Below, in pieces: positions 32,601-43,862 of a DNA stretch of 64,000 nucleotides. Location of the stretch: contig JAUCEF010000014.1 of the NCBI GenBank assembly GCA_033558025.1, positions 1,302,001 through 1,366,000 of the forward strand. The letters run 5' to 3'. The notes under the pieces were generated by a model that searched no databases, was not told where the DNA came from, and saw nothing but the letters and a program-made list of their open reading frames with translations. The DNA comes from Phytophthora sp. 'mugwort'. Lineage: Eukaryota; Oomycota; Peronosporomycetes; Peronosporales; Peronosporaceae. Made by a program: the position numbers and the translations under genes. Numbering within the stretch: position 1 is the first letter of the stretch; each line of letters opens with the position of its first letter.

Positions 32601-34105
32601 TCAATTAGCGACTATGGATACCTGCTCAAGCAACATATTTTCTTCAACGTTTGTGCATTGTGGCACATTGGGGTGCCCAAGGCCACTGTGGCCAGCACGC
32701 AATGGTTACACATCTGAACCGCCTGTCGCCATCGATCATGTCTCCTCCATTGTATCAATTTTCGTCAAAAGATGTCTGGTGTGTCTGCATTCTCGAGGGA
32801 GGAAATTATCCCCAGACCGTGGAGTAAGTGATTGAGTGCAGCAACCGCAACGGAGTGCTACATTTGGATTTTCTGTACATGGGCGAAAGCTATGGCAACA
32901 AATACCTACTCGTCTTGAATGACCATGCTAGTCATTGCTGCAAGTTAGTGGTGGCCGACACAGCCGACATCCAGGTTGTAGTCAAAGCGCTATAAGCATG
33001 GCATTCACGATTCGAGATTCCGCCAATATGGGCCTCAAACAACGGCACACACTTCAAGAATGAAGTGATGGCTGAACTGAGTCGCCGTCTCCGCACCCAG
33101 CAGAGTTTCACTCCAGCATACTGTCCGTGGGTGAATGCTCGATTGAAAGTGTTAACCGTGATATTCTGCAAGTGGTGAGAGCCTTGATCCTGTCCTACAA
33201 GATAAGCTACAAAGATTGGGTATACTTGGTCCCCATGTTACAGGCCAATTTGAACCACACGGCGGTGCCCTCTTGGGGAATCGTGCGACTGTGGAGTATT
33301 TTTTACTGGATTGCAGTGTCCCACACCACTGAACGAGTTTTACTTACCCGATAGCAACGAACTACAACAAGTCCCGCCGTGCGAACAAATAGACAACTAT
33401 CTAACCGACCTTCGAAGCAGTATCTAGGAATGCATTGCGTGGCCGAAGACTGCCTCCTGAAGCAGAGCTGTTGAACCGGAAACGTTAGAGAGGCGAGAAT
33501 GTGTTCAATTTCGCAAATGGTGACTATGTTTTACGATCCAGCGTCGATGCCAAACAGGGAAACAAACTCCAAGTCACCTGGATTGAACCATACAGAATAA
33601 TTCGTGCGGACTCACACTCTTTCAGAGTTCAACACCTTGTGACCGGAGAAGAATTCGATGTACACGCTTCGCGCCTCAAAATGTACGCAGACAGCAGTGT
33701 GAACATGACGGACGAGCTGCTCGAGCACGTATCTCGCAGGGGATCGTGCTCGCCGTCGCCGAACTCAAGGGCCATCGATGGAACTCCGATATTGGTGAGT
33801 ACGAGAGTTTGGTGAGTTGGAGGGGCCTACAAGCGATTGAAGTTTCGTATGAGCCCTTTCAAACGCTAGCAAATGCAATCTGTATACTTGTGAAAACTTG
33901 GCAGAAGGCCATGGAGCAGCCAATTAGTCTCACACAGCCAAACGGGGGTGCTAATATCACATCATCGCTTCCTGCAACGACGCCGAGTGTGCCAAAAGGC
34001 AGTCAGCGCGGCAGGAAGAAACGACACCGCACGACCGAAATTTCGGGTGTGCGTGATACCAATAACGATAGAGCTGTTTTGGGTGGGTTGGGGTCCTACC
34101 TATAA
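29640..34105 (+). pseudogene. Gypsy gag-pol with chromodomain, degenerate
   Basis: Gag-like helical sequence occupies 29680-30219. A zinc knuckle follows at about 30356-30394 (CPKCKEMHWLRDY), whose last Cys is replaced by Tyr. The protease motif DSG is intact at 30549-30557. The reverse transcriptase begins near 31200 (FRQTMDYRAFNDQ, FDFLKSFWQLPLA). Its catalytic box at 31531 reads WIGDLLLYADD, with the first of the paired aspartates of the expected IDDLL changed to Gly. RNase H (about 32000-32350), integrase (about 32600-33450) and a C-terminal chromodomain-like segment (LVSWRGLQAIEVSYEPFQTL, about 33800-33870) follow. Many stops and frameshifts make the polyprotein non-functional. Confidence 0.8.
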
Positions 34106-34486
34106 TGCTCAACAACCAGTACAACGAACCCTGGATGGGGACAGCCAGGAGCGCACAGGTGCTGAAAGCCACGATTTTCAGCTTTCTCAAGCTCGATGTA
34201 CCCGATCGATGACTATGGCCGCCGCGACGCAAGGAGCAACGGGCCGAAAGCCTACTCCATTGCCTCTACGTGCTCGCCGTCAGCAGCGATCTCAACATTC
34301 TTGCAAGCGCCGCAAGAACCGCGTCCCGCATGAATAGTCAAGGCTGTTCGCCCTTAGGCTCAGCTTCTCTTTGTCCCCGAGAATGCTGCTATTCATCGGC
34401 TACCGAGCGCGAGTTGAGATTTTTCACGCCGCCTGGATACTATGGTTTTATAGACCAGTGGCGGTGAAACCAAGCTTCGGGGACTG

Positions 34487-34871
34487 TGTAGTGGATTCCA
34501 GATATTTCACCTTGGTTTCCCCACGCCTGACGATGAAGCGATCACAGCCATGATCACAGATGTGACCATGGATGACCCAGATGTGTTCGACAGCCGTCAG
34601 CCTGGGGCAATGGGTCGACCTGTTATACCGGTCTGGCTGTCTGTGCCTGACCCGGTTTGTATAAGAACTTTGTATGCCAAACTGTATGTTGCCTTTCGAC
34701 CACTGTCCACTTCAGGTCCGACTCTCCTCGTCAGCTCCATGGGGACGCCTATGGTAAAGCTGTCGAGGAGAAGACCTTTTGGATGAGGGCTGGTGACCAT
34801 CAGACCCGAAGCTCACATCTTTCCATCAATCCATGGCTATAGTTCCATGCGGGTGGCTCCCGCATTCTACA
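34487..34871 (+). repeat. Right LTR copy of the 12-kb element
   Basis: A 385-bp repeat beginning TGTAGTGG and ending CATTCTACA. Its first 348 bp are identical to 22875-23222. It lies directly after a G-rich tract at the 3' end of the Gypsy pol and before the target duplication CTTTA. Confidence 0.8.
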
Positions 34872-34876
34872 CTTTA

Positions 34877-35299
34877 TTAGAACATAATTTGTTAGTTAGA
34901 ATGCAAGTGTGCAAAGAAAAACGCTTTATGCACATGGACCGTATCCCGTTCAGCTACCTGGGCAACTAACCCACTGGGGATGCTTGCTCTTCATCTTCTG
35001 CCATCACAAGCGGCGGTGACGACGATACCGATTGGAAAAAAGTGAAACCGAGGACAGCAGCAACAGTTCCGCCTCTGAGGTCGACGATTGAATTAGGTTT
35101 CTTTCAGCAGGCAGCTCGGCCGCGATTGGTACACCTACAAGAACACATTCAATTTTATAGAACTCGCAAAAAAGTCCTGCAAGAACACAATCCCTAGTTT
35201 ATCTGTGAATAGTTCCTGATCATGGAGAAGACGTGCCAAACTGTGTCGAATAGTACAATATATATATATACATGTATATCACTCGTGTTCAGATTCGAG
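34877..35299. other. Intergenic
   Basis: No gene seen. A short TA microsatellite lies at about 35262-35274 near the 3' end of gene F. Confidence 0.6.
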
Positions 35300-36729
35300 T
35301 CAGCAAAAAGGCTTTACAAGTAATTGTGACGCCCCAGCAGGAGCTCCTGCAGCGGCTTCGATCAATAACTCCTGTAAATAGTGAGCGTGACGGCGCATCT
35401 TCATACCCCACGTCTCGAACGCAACCTCCTTTAAGAAGTTAATGTCTTCTGGTCGTGCTGAAAAGCCTGGTTGTATTTCCATATAAAGCTGTACGAACGC
35501 CCGAACTGTGGATTCTTCACTGGGGCTGGACTTCGACCGCGATAAAATCGTCCATGCACGAGCACAAAGATGCAACCCCTCCGTCGGAAGGAGCATCCTG
35601 TACGCACGCGTGAGTACAATACGGTCACTCTCCTCGAACTTCCTCATGAACTGCAATCCGTTAATTGGCGTCGCCCCATTATTACCGCGCAAAATTTGAT
35701 CGAAGCTTTTCTCCATTACGTTTGGAGTACTCGTTTGCATCTAACATCATCAACAAAAAATAAGTATCCCTTCATGGTCGGGTCTGAATAAATCTGAGCA
35801 CTTACATAGCGATATGATTTGTCTGGGTAACTACGGATAGTCGTTAGTTCTTTCCATAACGAAGAGCTCGCAGCTTCCATAGAGCAGGACAACGGAGCAC
35901 CGGAGACGATTTCCACAGTCTCGCCGAGCTGTTTGTCGAGTCTTCGCTTCGTCTCGAGGTTAATCACCGACATCTCTGCCTCTTGATCGAACAACATCCT
36001 TGATCCCAGGTACATTTCAACCACCTTCTCCCCTAACTGTGCCATGATCACCGAGCTGTTGTCAGCTACCATCAGCGGGTCCTGCGGCGACGGAGGTTTA
36101 TCATACACAAAGTTCATCCCCTGTATAAGAAAAATTAGTAACGCAAAAGCATTGTGTCCGACCCGAAGCCAATCACTTACCTCTAGCACCGACTTCTTCA
36201 TGACGACGCCCCTCAGAGCGTCGTCCAACTTGCTCTGGTTCGCTAGTAGCGCTCGGAGCTTCCGGTTCACATACTCTGATCTCTGTCGTCTTTGAAGCTC
36301 GATCATGGCCAATTCCATCCACTTATAGCCCGCCTTCTTCTTTAAATGTGTGACATGAGCCTCGAGAGCTCCAACGCCTACAGCATGCGAGCGCTTCATC
36401 TCTTCCACCTGCGATTCAAGCCTCACCGCTTCCTCCCTGAGCTGTTGCATCTCCGCCTTCTTGCGGTGCAGCAGTCGCGTTGAATATCCCGCGGGATTTT
36501 TCGATCGCCGCTTGCGCTTGGGTTTCTGAGGCGTCGAGTCAACGGAGTTGATGGACTCGTCCATCGAAATGGTCGAATTGCGGTCGTCAGGCAGTGGAGA
36601 GCTCCCGCTATCGTTGCCGCTTGTGCCCCCATTGATGCTGGGGCTGCTGCTGCCCTCATAGGCATCGATAAAGGCCAAAGCTTCGGCCACCGTGGCCATG
36701 TCATCTGGCTCCAGGAGCACGTCCCCCAT
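35300..36729 (-). CDS. M96-like family protein F, 434 aa, two introns
   Basis: Minus-strand exons 36729-36181, 36120-35806 and 35740-35300 (introns 60 and 65 bp, phase 0, GTAAGT donors) give 434 residues. Features in order: TVAEALAFIDAYEG opening, Ser/Asn/Gly-rich linker, basic QKPKRKRRSKNPAGYSTRLL with coiled coil, IELQRRQRSEYVNRKLR, then GMNFVYDKPPSP, SCSMEAASSSLWKELTTI and the C-terminal FMRKFEESDRIVLTRAYRML. The middle exon is 315 nt, one codon longer than in A, B, D and G. It ends in an Ala-rich tail. No lesions are seen. Confidence 0.87.
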
Positions 36730-36959
36730 CTTTGCGCAACACCAGGGGAATTCGAGTTTGCCGATAAACGCTTCGATTGGATAAAATTAATCGATAAACG
36801 TAAAACGATTGGCTGAAATTTGAGTGATTATGCAGGTTAAATGATTGCGCTGTAGCAACGTTTTCTTCGCACAGTTTCTAGGATGACCACCGCAGTCGTA
36901 GATACAGACTGCAGCACTTCAAGCACTTAGCCTGACTTGTTTGACGGTGAATTTTAGGT

Positions 36960-37271
36960 ATTCAGTCCGACAAGAGCTATGCTTAAGCACTATCCGAAAC
37001 TACACCTAGTTGTCGAGGATGCTCTTGAGCCTCCGGTTCGTCCCCGCTGGCTTCCGCCTCTTCGCGTAATCGCATTCAGCGATCCCCTCCAAGGCGTTCT
37101 CCTCCATCTTGTCCTTCATTTACCCGGTACAGTTCTTAAGCGTTTTCGCTTACGCTGCGAGGTCTCGCACACGTCTGTGTGCGACCTTCGTGTCTATAAG
37201 CTTGCGCCGTTGCTGCATGGTTAAGAACTCCACCCCATTCGCGTTCGCCTATACTTCAGTTGAATGGTAGA
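36960..37271 (-). pseudogene. M96-like exon-1 relic, downstream half
   Basis: On the minus strand this reads NGVEFLTMQQRRKLIDTKV, RRVRDLAA, stop, AKTLKN, then after a short frame change ECDYAKRRKPAGTNRRLKSI and a stop. This aligns with the family pattern NPPGYTTRMQQRKKAEL, coiled coil, EYEARRQAEETNRKLKSI. The sequence starts exactly at the left boundary of the Copia element (37272), so the 5' half of the exon has been pushed to the far side of that insertion. Confidence 0.6.
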
Positions 37272-37430
37272 TGTTGAGGTTGAAGTGTACTAGCCCCCTG
37301 TAGAAGTTATAGTTCAATCCTACCGTTGACGTGAGACTAGATGAGAAGCACAGAAGACTAACTAAGCTGAAAGCTTCACTTCGCAATATAACGACTGCTT
37401 CACAGAATTCTCTTTGCCTAGGTCGCTTCA
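37272..37430 (+). repeat. Left LTR of Copia element
   Basis: 159-bp terminal repeat, TG...CA, matching 41663-41824 with roughly fourteen substitutions and two small indels. Confidence 0.88.
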
Positions 37431-40400
37431 GGTTATGAACCCAAGGACTACGCTGGAAGAGCCTGTTTGGAACTTGTGACATGGCGGAAGAGAAGCAAAG
37501 CGAGAGGGTGTCGAGCGATGGAAAGAAGACGATCACGCCGTTTAACGGTAAAGATTACAAGGTGTGGCGTAGAGAGGCTGAAGTTAAAGCTCCAGCGAAA
37601 GCAGCTCTGGAAGTATTGTATGGAAGATGTTCCAGAGACGTATGCAACAACGAGGCCGGACGAGAATGCCAAGTGGGTTAGTGAAACTGCACGGACAAGG
37701 AGATAATCGACGAAGCAATGGCGAACCAGATATGAAGTCGGTCAAGTACGAGCCGACTCCTTATCTTGCATGGAGCGTTTGAAAAAGCGCTTCCTTGGCA
37801 AGACTTACTTGAGGTATGCAGAGGAGAGAGCCAAGTTGAGTCGCCTTCGTCTCACCCAGAACGGTGATTTGCCAGACCATTTGAGTGGGATGCGTCGGCT
37901 CATGGAGACAACTTCCGAAGTGGACAAACCAGTGCAGGAGTATTCAAAGCCTGCTCTATTGATCGGATCTCTTCCTCGTGACTACGATCATGTGGTTTTA
38001 ACATTCCTTCCGAGCCACAGCCCAGACAATCCTGATGGTCCGCCAAATTATGATCAGCTAGAGCTGGCTTTGGAAATGGCGTATGATCATCGTCAAGGTC
38101 GTAAAACGGAAGGAGGCAAGGGAGATGACGAAGAGAAGGCCTTGTTCAGTAGCGGTGGCCATGGACGAGGTTGAGGCTCTGGCAGAGAACGTGGTCATGG
38201 CCGCGGTCGTGGAAGAGGTGGTCGAGGCCGAGGTTTCGGTGGAGGACGTGGTGGATATCAAGGCGGATGACGCGGCGGCGGACACGTTCAAGGCAGTGCG
38301 GAGCAGAAGCAGAATGGCGGTTATTTTCACTGTCAAGAACAAACTCATCAAATGAAGGATTGCACGTATTTGGGCAAGCGTCCGCCAGGCGAAATCCAAA
38401 GTGGTGGACCAGCACAGAAGCGAGCGAAGTTGACTGGCGGAAAAAGTGCGAAGGGTATCGATAATGCTTAAGTCCACTACGAAATGAAATATGATGATAG
38501 CGCGTATGTAATTTTGCAGCAAGCCATGAAGATGAAAAAGACCAATTGCAGTTCTGGCTCATGATCGGTGGTATCTCAATCCGGGAGCATCGAGTACATC
38601 ACAAACCAGATGACGGACTTTGTGGAGTTCACCCCTTGTGTGCTAGAGTGCGAGTTGGAGGAAACAATTACTTGAGTGTGGAAGGCATTGGGACGGTAGA
38701 GAAGGAGTTGGATACTTCTTGTGGTAGGCGAACGATGGCGGCAAATATCGACGGCACTAACCTCTATCGCCTAGAGCTGGAGAGTCCCCAAAAAATAGCA
38801 GTGGTGACATGACCCACTCAAGTCAGTGAATTGGACTTGCGCCACACGAGGCTGGGACACCCTGGTAGAAATGCGTTCAATGTCTTGTATAGGCATGACC
38901 AGTGGCGCACATTCATTTGCGAGTAGCTGACGGATATCGCTGTGATACCTGTGTCAAAGGCAAGCTTACGCAAAAGAGCTTCAAGACGTCAAAACCGCAA
39001 ATTCGAGAGTGGTAGTCGGGGGAAAAGGTGCATGTGGATGTGTGGGGGCCATACGCAGAACCTTCATACGGAGGAAAACGATACTTCGCCGTGTTTGTTG
39101 ATGGTGCGAGTCGTTTTTGTCACCGTGTATCTGCTTGAGCACCGATCGGACATCTGCGACAAGCTGGAGACTTACTATCAGCAAGTGAAAACACAACAGC
39201 ACGTGCGGATGAAGGCTCTCAAGTCGGACAATGCGAAGGGGTTTATAGTTCTGAAAGTCGTGTGTGAACAGAAGTATGGGATGGAATTCAGTAGCAGCGT
39301 GATGCACACATCTGAGCAAAATGGAGTTGCTGAGAGGATGGTTCGCACAATCACTGAGAAGATGAGGTGTATGATGGTTCATTTCGATCTGCCTTAGGAG
39401 ATGTGGGGCGAGGCCGCAGTGACAGCGGCACATTGTGTGAATGTCGTGCCAAACTCTGTTCGAGAAATGGAGATACCGTATTCTGTATAGTATCGCCAGA
39501 CTCCTGAATACGAAAGTTGAGAACCTTTGGTTGTGCTGTCCTAGCGTATGTGGATAAAGTGAGCGACGGAAAATGCATGCTAAAGCACAGGAAGCAATCT
39601 TCGTTGGCTATTCTAATGATCTGCGAGATGAGCGCCGTCAAATATGACACCGAAGGATTTCTCGGAAAAGCAAAAACGACAGAGCTGTGAGCGGCGCATG
39701 GCACCGGCTGCGGAGGTAATACATGACCGAGAGTGTCAGACAGATGGTGGAAAGTCACCAGGTGAAAGCTTACCAACCTCGGAATGCAGAGGACTACGTG
39801 AATACGTTCCTCCAAAGCGTACTCGCGCAGAGAGCTCAGTGATCCGAAGTGGCCGAGTGAGCAAACGACCGAAGTGGTTTGGTGACTACGTCTATCTGGC
39901 CTACGAAAGAACCAATCCAGATGCTGCTGCGATCGCATCGTGTGCTGGATGGCCACAAGCTCGTGAAAAACTACAGTGAGCAATGGCAAAAGAGTTATTG
40001 CTGGCGTGGTGACAGGATACTGTTGCATGACGGAAAGTGTGATTGTTGAGCCAGCTACTATGAAAGAGGCTATGGAGAGTGAATACTCGACGCAGAGGAA
40101 AGATACTGCCGATACTGAATACAATGCCTTGATGAAGTACAAAACATGGAAACTGGTGCCACGCGAAAAGCACATGAAAGTGCTGCGGAATCGCTGGATT
40201 TTCCGAGTGAAGTACGTCTCTATATATAGAGTGTTTAAGGCAAGGCCAGTGATAAAAGGCTATATGCAGATATACGGCATCGCCTATCTTGAGGTGTACT
40301 CTCATGTCGTTCGATTGGAGACGCTGCGAGTTTTGTTGATTGTAGCAGTCGTGTGGAACTACGAGATCCACCAATGGGCGTAACCACGGCCTTCCTGAAT

Positions 40401-41662
40401 GGAGAAATTGACGTGGTGGTATATATGGAACAGCCCGAAGGCTTTAAGGCCAAGGGCAGGGAGGATTGGGTCTACCGCTTGCTGAGGAGCCTCTATGGCT
40501 TAAAACAAGCGCCAAGCGTTTGGCTTCAGTTGCTGAAGACCTTCCTAGAAGAACAAGGCTTTGCAAAGCTGAAGTCGAAGGCTGCGTGGAATCAAAGTAA
40601 TTGATGCACATCTGGTGTTCATTCCACTATACGTCGATGATCTGATCATGTTTGCACCAACCATGAAGCTAATTAACCAGATGAAGAAAATGTTTTGCGA
40701 TCGTTTTGAGAGTGAAAGATCTGGGCGAGCTGCACTACATTCTCTGTTGGGAGATCACACGCAACCGAGAAGAAAGAACGATATTCATCGGCCAAATAAT
40801 ATATGGCGAATCCGTGCTGCAGAGATTTGGCATGGAAAATGGAACGGGTGCAAGACAGCAAGCACTCCAGGCATGAAGCTAACTAAGCTCATGTGTCCAA
40901 CAGAAGCCGAAGCACGACAGCTTATGGAAGTCAAGCCGTACCGTTCTGTTGTTGGTAGCCTAATGTACTTAATGCTTGGAACGCGCCCTGATCTGGCGTA
41001 TTTGGTGCGAGAGTGTAGTCAGTTCTTGGAGAACCCCGTTATAATTCACTGGCGAGCTGTGAAACGTGGTCTCCGCTATCTAAAAGAAACACTGACTATG
41101 GCTTACGTCTAGGGAGGACATGAATGGACTAACCAAGTGTTGGCTCGCCACTTGCAAGCTTACACTGATGCTGATTTTGCAATGAACAGGTGATCGAAAG
41201 TCAGTGGCAGGATACTTGACGGCGTTTTGTGGAAGAACTATTTCGTGGAGTAGCCAGACAGAGAAGACGATGGCGTTACACACCACCGAAGCCGAATATA
41301 TGGCGTTGAGCCTGCTCGTGCAGGACGTGATTCATCTTCGGCAAATAATGAAAGAGCTAAATAAGACGCAGAAGGCACCAACGAAAGTGTTCGTTGACAA
41401 TGAAGTGCCAAGAAGCTGGCGAACAACCCCGTGTTTCATAACCGCAGTAAGCACATTGATGTTCGACATCATTTTGTGCGTGACTGTGTGGAGCTGAAGG
41501 AAATTGAAGTTCTGCGTATTCCTGGAGCAGACAATGTTGCTGACGCTTTCACAAAGCCCCTACCACGCACTTCATTTGAGAAGAATCGAGATGCTACGGG
41601 TGTGGTGCCAAAGACCAAGTTTGTCGACAATAACATCAACATTGGAAACCAGTATGTGGGGC

Positions 41663-41824
41663 TGTTGAGGTTGAAGCGCACTGGTGCCCTGTTGAAGTTA
41701 TAGTTCATCCTACCGTTGACGTGAGACTATATGCGAAGCAGAGAAGACTAACTAAGCTGAAAAAAAGCTTCACTTCGCAATATAACGACTGCTTCACAGA
41801 CTTCTCTCTGCCTCAGTCGCTTCA
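41663..41824 (+). repeat. Right LTR of Copia element
   Basis: 162-bp terminal repeat preceded by the G-rich GTATGTGGGGC (41652-41662), a possible polypurine tract. Confidence 0.88.
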
Positions 41825-42060
41825 ATAGACCAGTTTTTCTTACTTTTTCGATCGCTAGCCGTTAGTATGTCTTGTGTAGTGATGATCTTGTATATTGAAA
41901 ACTCGAGAGGTGGCAGCATTGCGTGCTCGCACCAAAGTTCGCTGCTATTCGATGCTGTCGGTGAAGTTGACGACTCTTCCAGCGTCGCCATCTGCGCATC
42001 ATCTTGTATCAAAGTACTTATCCGGTCCGTCCTTGGGCGTGCGCTTTCGCTTGTCTGCAC
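41825..42060 (-). pseudogene. M96-like exon-1 relic, upstream half
   Basis: On the minus strand, from 42060 the frame contains MATLEESSTSPTASNSSEL and ends with TASDRKSKKN just before the Copia right LTR. An acidic opening, a Ser-rich linker and a basic RKSKK patch are what precedes NPPGY in this family. The match is weaker than for the downstream half at 36960-37271 but the order and orientation fit one gene split by the Copia insertion. Confidence 0.45.
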
Positions 42061-42357
42061 GTGCTTCCACTACAAGATGTCTGCATCACGCGCACACTAA
42101 CTTCGATGAAACCATCCCCGACACTGATATAACCGAAGCAAGGTGGACTCAACGCCATAGTATTGCAATTGTGAGTTACCTAGAAATTGAAAAAATGTGC
42201 GGTTGCACTGCATGATATTACGTAGGAATCACACATGGTTCGAGTTCGTGAAGATGACCACCAAACCGAAACGACGTCGGTACTTTCACGCTAAGTTCTT
42301 TGCTAGTTCAAGCATAAGAAGTCAGTTAATACCCTTAGGCAGGTCTATATTCCACTT

Positions 42358-43862
42358 TCACTGGCACTTCAGTGCTGCGGCTGCAGTGGCAATGTGAATC
42401 CGCTCGGCATTCTGCACAAATACATATTGTTGTACTTGCACACACTCTTGCATTCGTGTACTTAGAACTCCCAGTACCAAATCTTCTGCGTCTTGACGGT
42501 CTTGTTTGTTAGGCAAGGATTCATCGGTGTATTCGGCATGGATCTGAATCAACGTACGAACTACTGATCCACGCTTTGATCCGGTCTCCGAACATGTAAT
42601 CACGGTCCAGCGTTGAATCCGAAACTGAAGGCCTTCTGTTGGCAGGAGAAAACGATCTGCCTCGACCAGAACAACTCGATTTGGCTCCTCAAACTTTCGC
42701 ACAAACGCAAATCCTTTGATCTCCCTCGTTGTTGCCCCATTTCGTAGTACCCACGTGAAACTTTTCTCAACGGAGGTTAGTTCTCGTTGTCGAAGCTGGT
42801 ACACGGGAAATACGAAACATTAGCGGAGTCAATACCATCACGGACCAAAAGATGCAACCTCATTGCACTTACGAAGTGATAGGATTTGTCGTTGTACTGG
42901 TGAACGGCCAGGAAGTCCCGCCAGAACATTGCACTTGCTTCTTGTACGGAACACGGCAGGTATGTTGAACTAGTGATCTCAAACACTCTGCCTCGACTTT
43001 GTTCTCGCTTGACATGCAATGCACAACTGATAAAAGGCGCTCTCGCAAACTGAAACATGGCCTCAGAGTTAAGGTACATGCCCTCCACCCGTTTTTCAAG
43101 CTCACCAATGACAGCGCAAGAAATGTTGGGTGCGGGATGTGTGGCTACGGGTCCCGGTTGCTTCCCGAATAGAGTATTAAAGTTCTGTTCAAACGTAAGA
43201 AAATAAATGTGTTAGCCCTGACCCAGAAGCACCTTAGAGTTATTCTCGTTTAACGACACACTTACGCCCAATGAAGCTTGTGCTTGGAGCACCTCGCGCA
43301 AACTCTTATTCACTTTCATTTGTTCCATGAGGACAGTGCGTAATCTTTGGTTGATCACCTCAGACTTAAATCGTTCTTGAAACTGAGTAGCAGCCATCGC
43401 AGACCAGGAACACCTAGACATATTGGTGGCGCCACTTTGACGCTGCCCACTCCGTGACATATTGGGAGGCTCATACCCGACATGAACGCGCTTGAGCTGC
43501 TCCAAACGCCCTTCGAGTTGCTCACTCAGAGCCCTCAAAGCCAGGATCTCCGCCCTTTTGCGCCGTTGTAGTCGCGTGGACGCCCCTGGTACTTTCTTTC
43601 GTTTTTTCTTCGTGGGCTTCGTCTCCTTGGACTGCAATTCCTTCTTCGGTAGAAAGCTGGCACCTTCCAGTACACCGTCAAGTAACTCCCGCACAGCCGA
43701 TTCGACGTCCCCGTTACTGAAAGGGGAACTGTCGTTCTCGCTCTCGCTGGTAGTAATAGTAATATCGGACGGACTGGTGCTGCCGGCATCCCATGACTCA
43801 ATAAAAGCTGCAACCTCCTCCAGTGTCGGCATTGCACCCTCCTCTCCTTCGAGAAAGCTCAT
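42358..43862 (-). CDS. M96-like family protein G, 448 aa, two introns
   Basis: Minus-strand exons 43862-43266, 43184-42873 and 42795-42358 (introns 81 and 77 bp, phase 0, GTAAGT donors) give 448 residues; the middle exon is again 312 nt. It opens TLEEVAAFIESWDAG, with a Ser/Thr-rich linker, a basic KPTKKKRKKVPGASTRLQRR and coiled coil LRALSEQLEGRLEQLKRV. TQFQERFKSEVINQRLR follows, then CSVQEASAMFWRDFLAV and FVRKFEEPNRVVLVEADRFL. It is the most diverged member in exon 1 together with H (P-G-A-S-T-R in place of NPPGYTTR). It is divergent from gene H, with about 2 kb between the starts. Confidence 0.86.

Larger units (their letters stand above)
22875..34871 (+). mobile_element. 12-kb LTR retrotransposon carrying non-retroviral genes
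   Basis: The element starts TGTAG (22875) and ends CTACA (34871), the inverted TG...CA termini expected of an LTR element. CTTTA lies immediately outside both ends (22870-22874 and 34872-34876), a perfect 5-bp target duplication. Direct repeats at the two ends are identical over 348 bp. The 3' half (about 29640-34105) is a degenerate Gypsy gag-pol with chromodomain. The 5' half (about 23280-29000) contains a decayed long open frame, an intact 180-codon gene and an intron-bearing short-chain dehydrogenase gene. A G-rich tract (CTTCGGGGACTG, 34475-34486) sits where a polypurine tract belongs. No primer-binding site is evident after the left LTR, which suggests rearrangement there. Confidence 0.6.
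37272..41824 (+). mobile_element. Copia LTR retrotransposon, full length but decayed
   Basis: Two LTRs (37272-37430 and 41663-41824) begin TGTTGAGG and end CGCTTCA, about 90% identical. The 5-bp flanks GTAGA (37267-37271) and ATAGA (41825-41829) look like a target duplication with one change. GGTTATGAACCC directly after the left LTR is a plausible primer-binding site. Coding order is Copia-type: gag with a damaged CCHC knuckle (YFHCQEQTHQMKDC, first Cys lost, about 38320), GAG-pre-integrase (LRHTRLGHPGRNAF), integrase (HTSEQNGVAERMVRTI near 39310), reverse transcriptase with YVDD at 40630-40641, and RNase H ending in HTTEAEYMALSL. Multiple stops and frameshifts are present. Confidence 0.88.
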
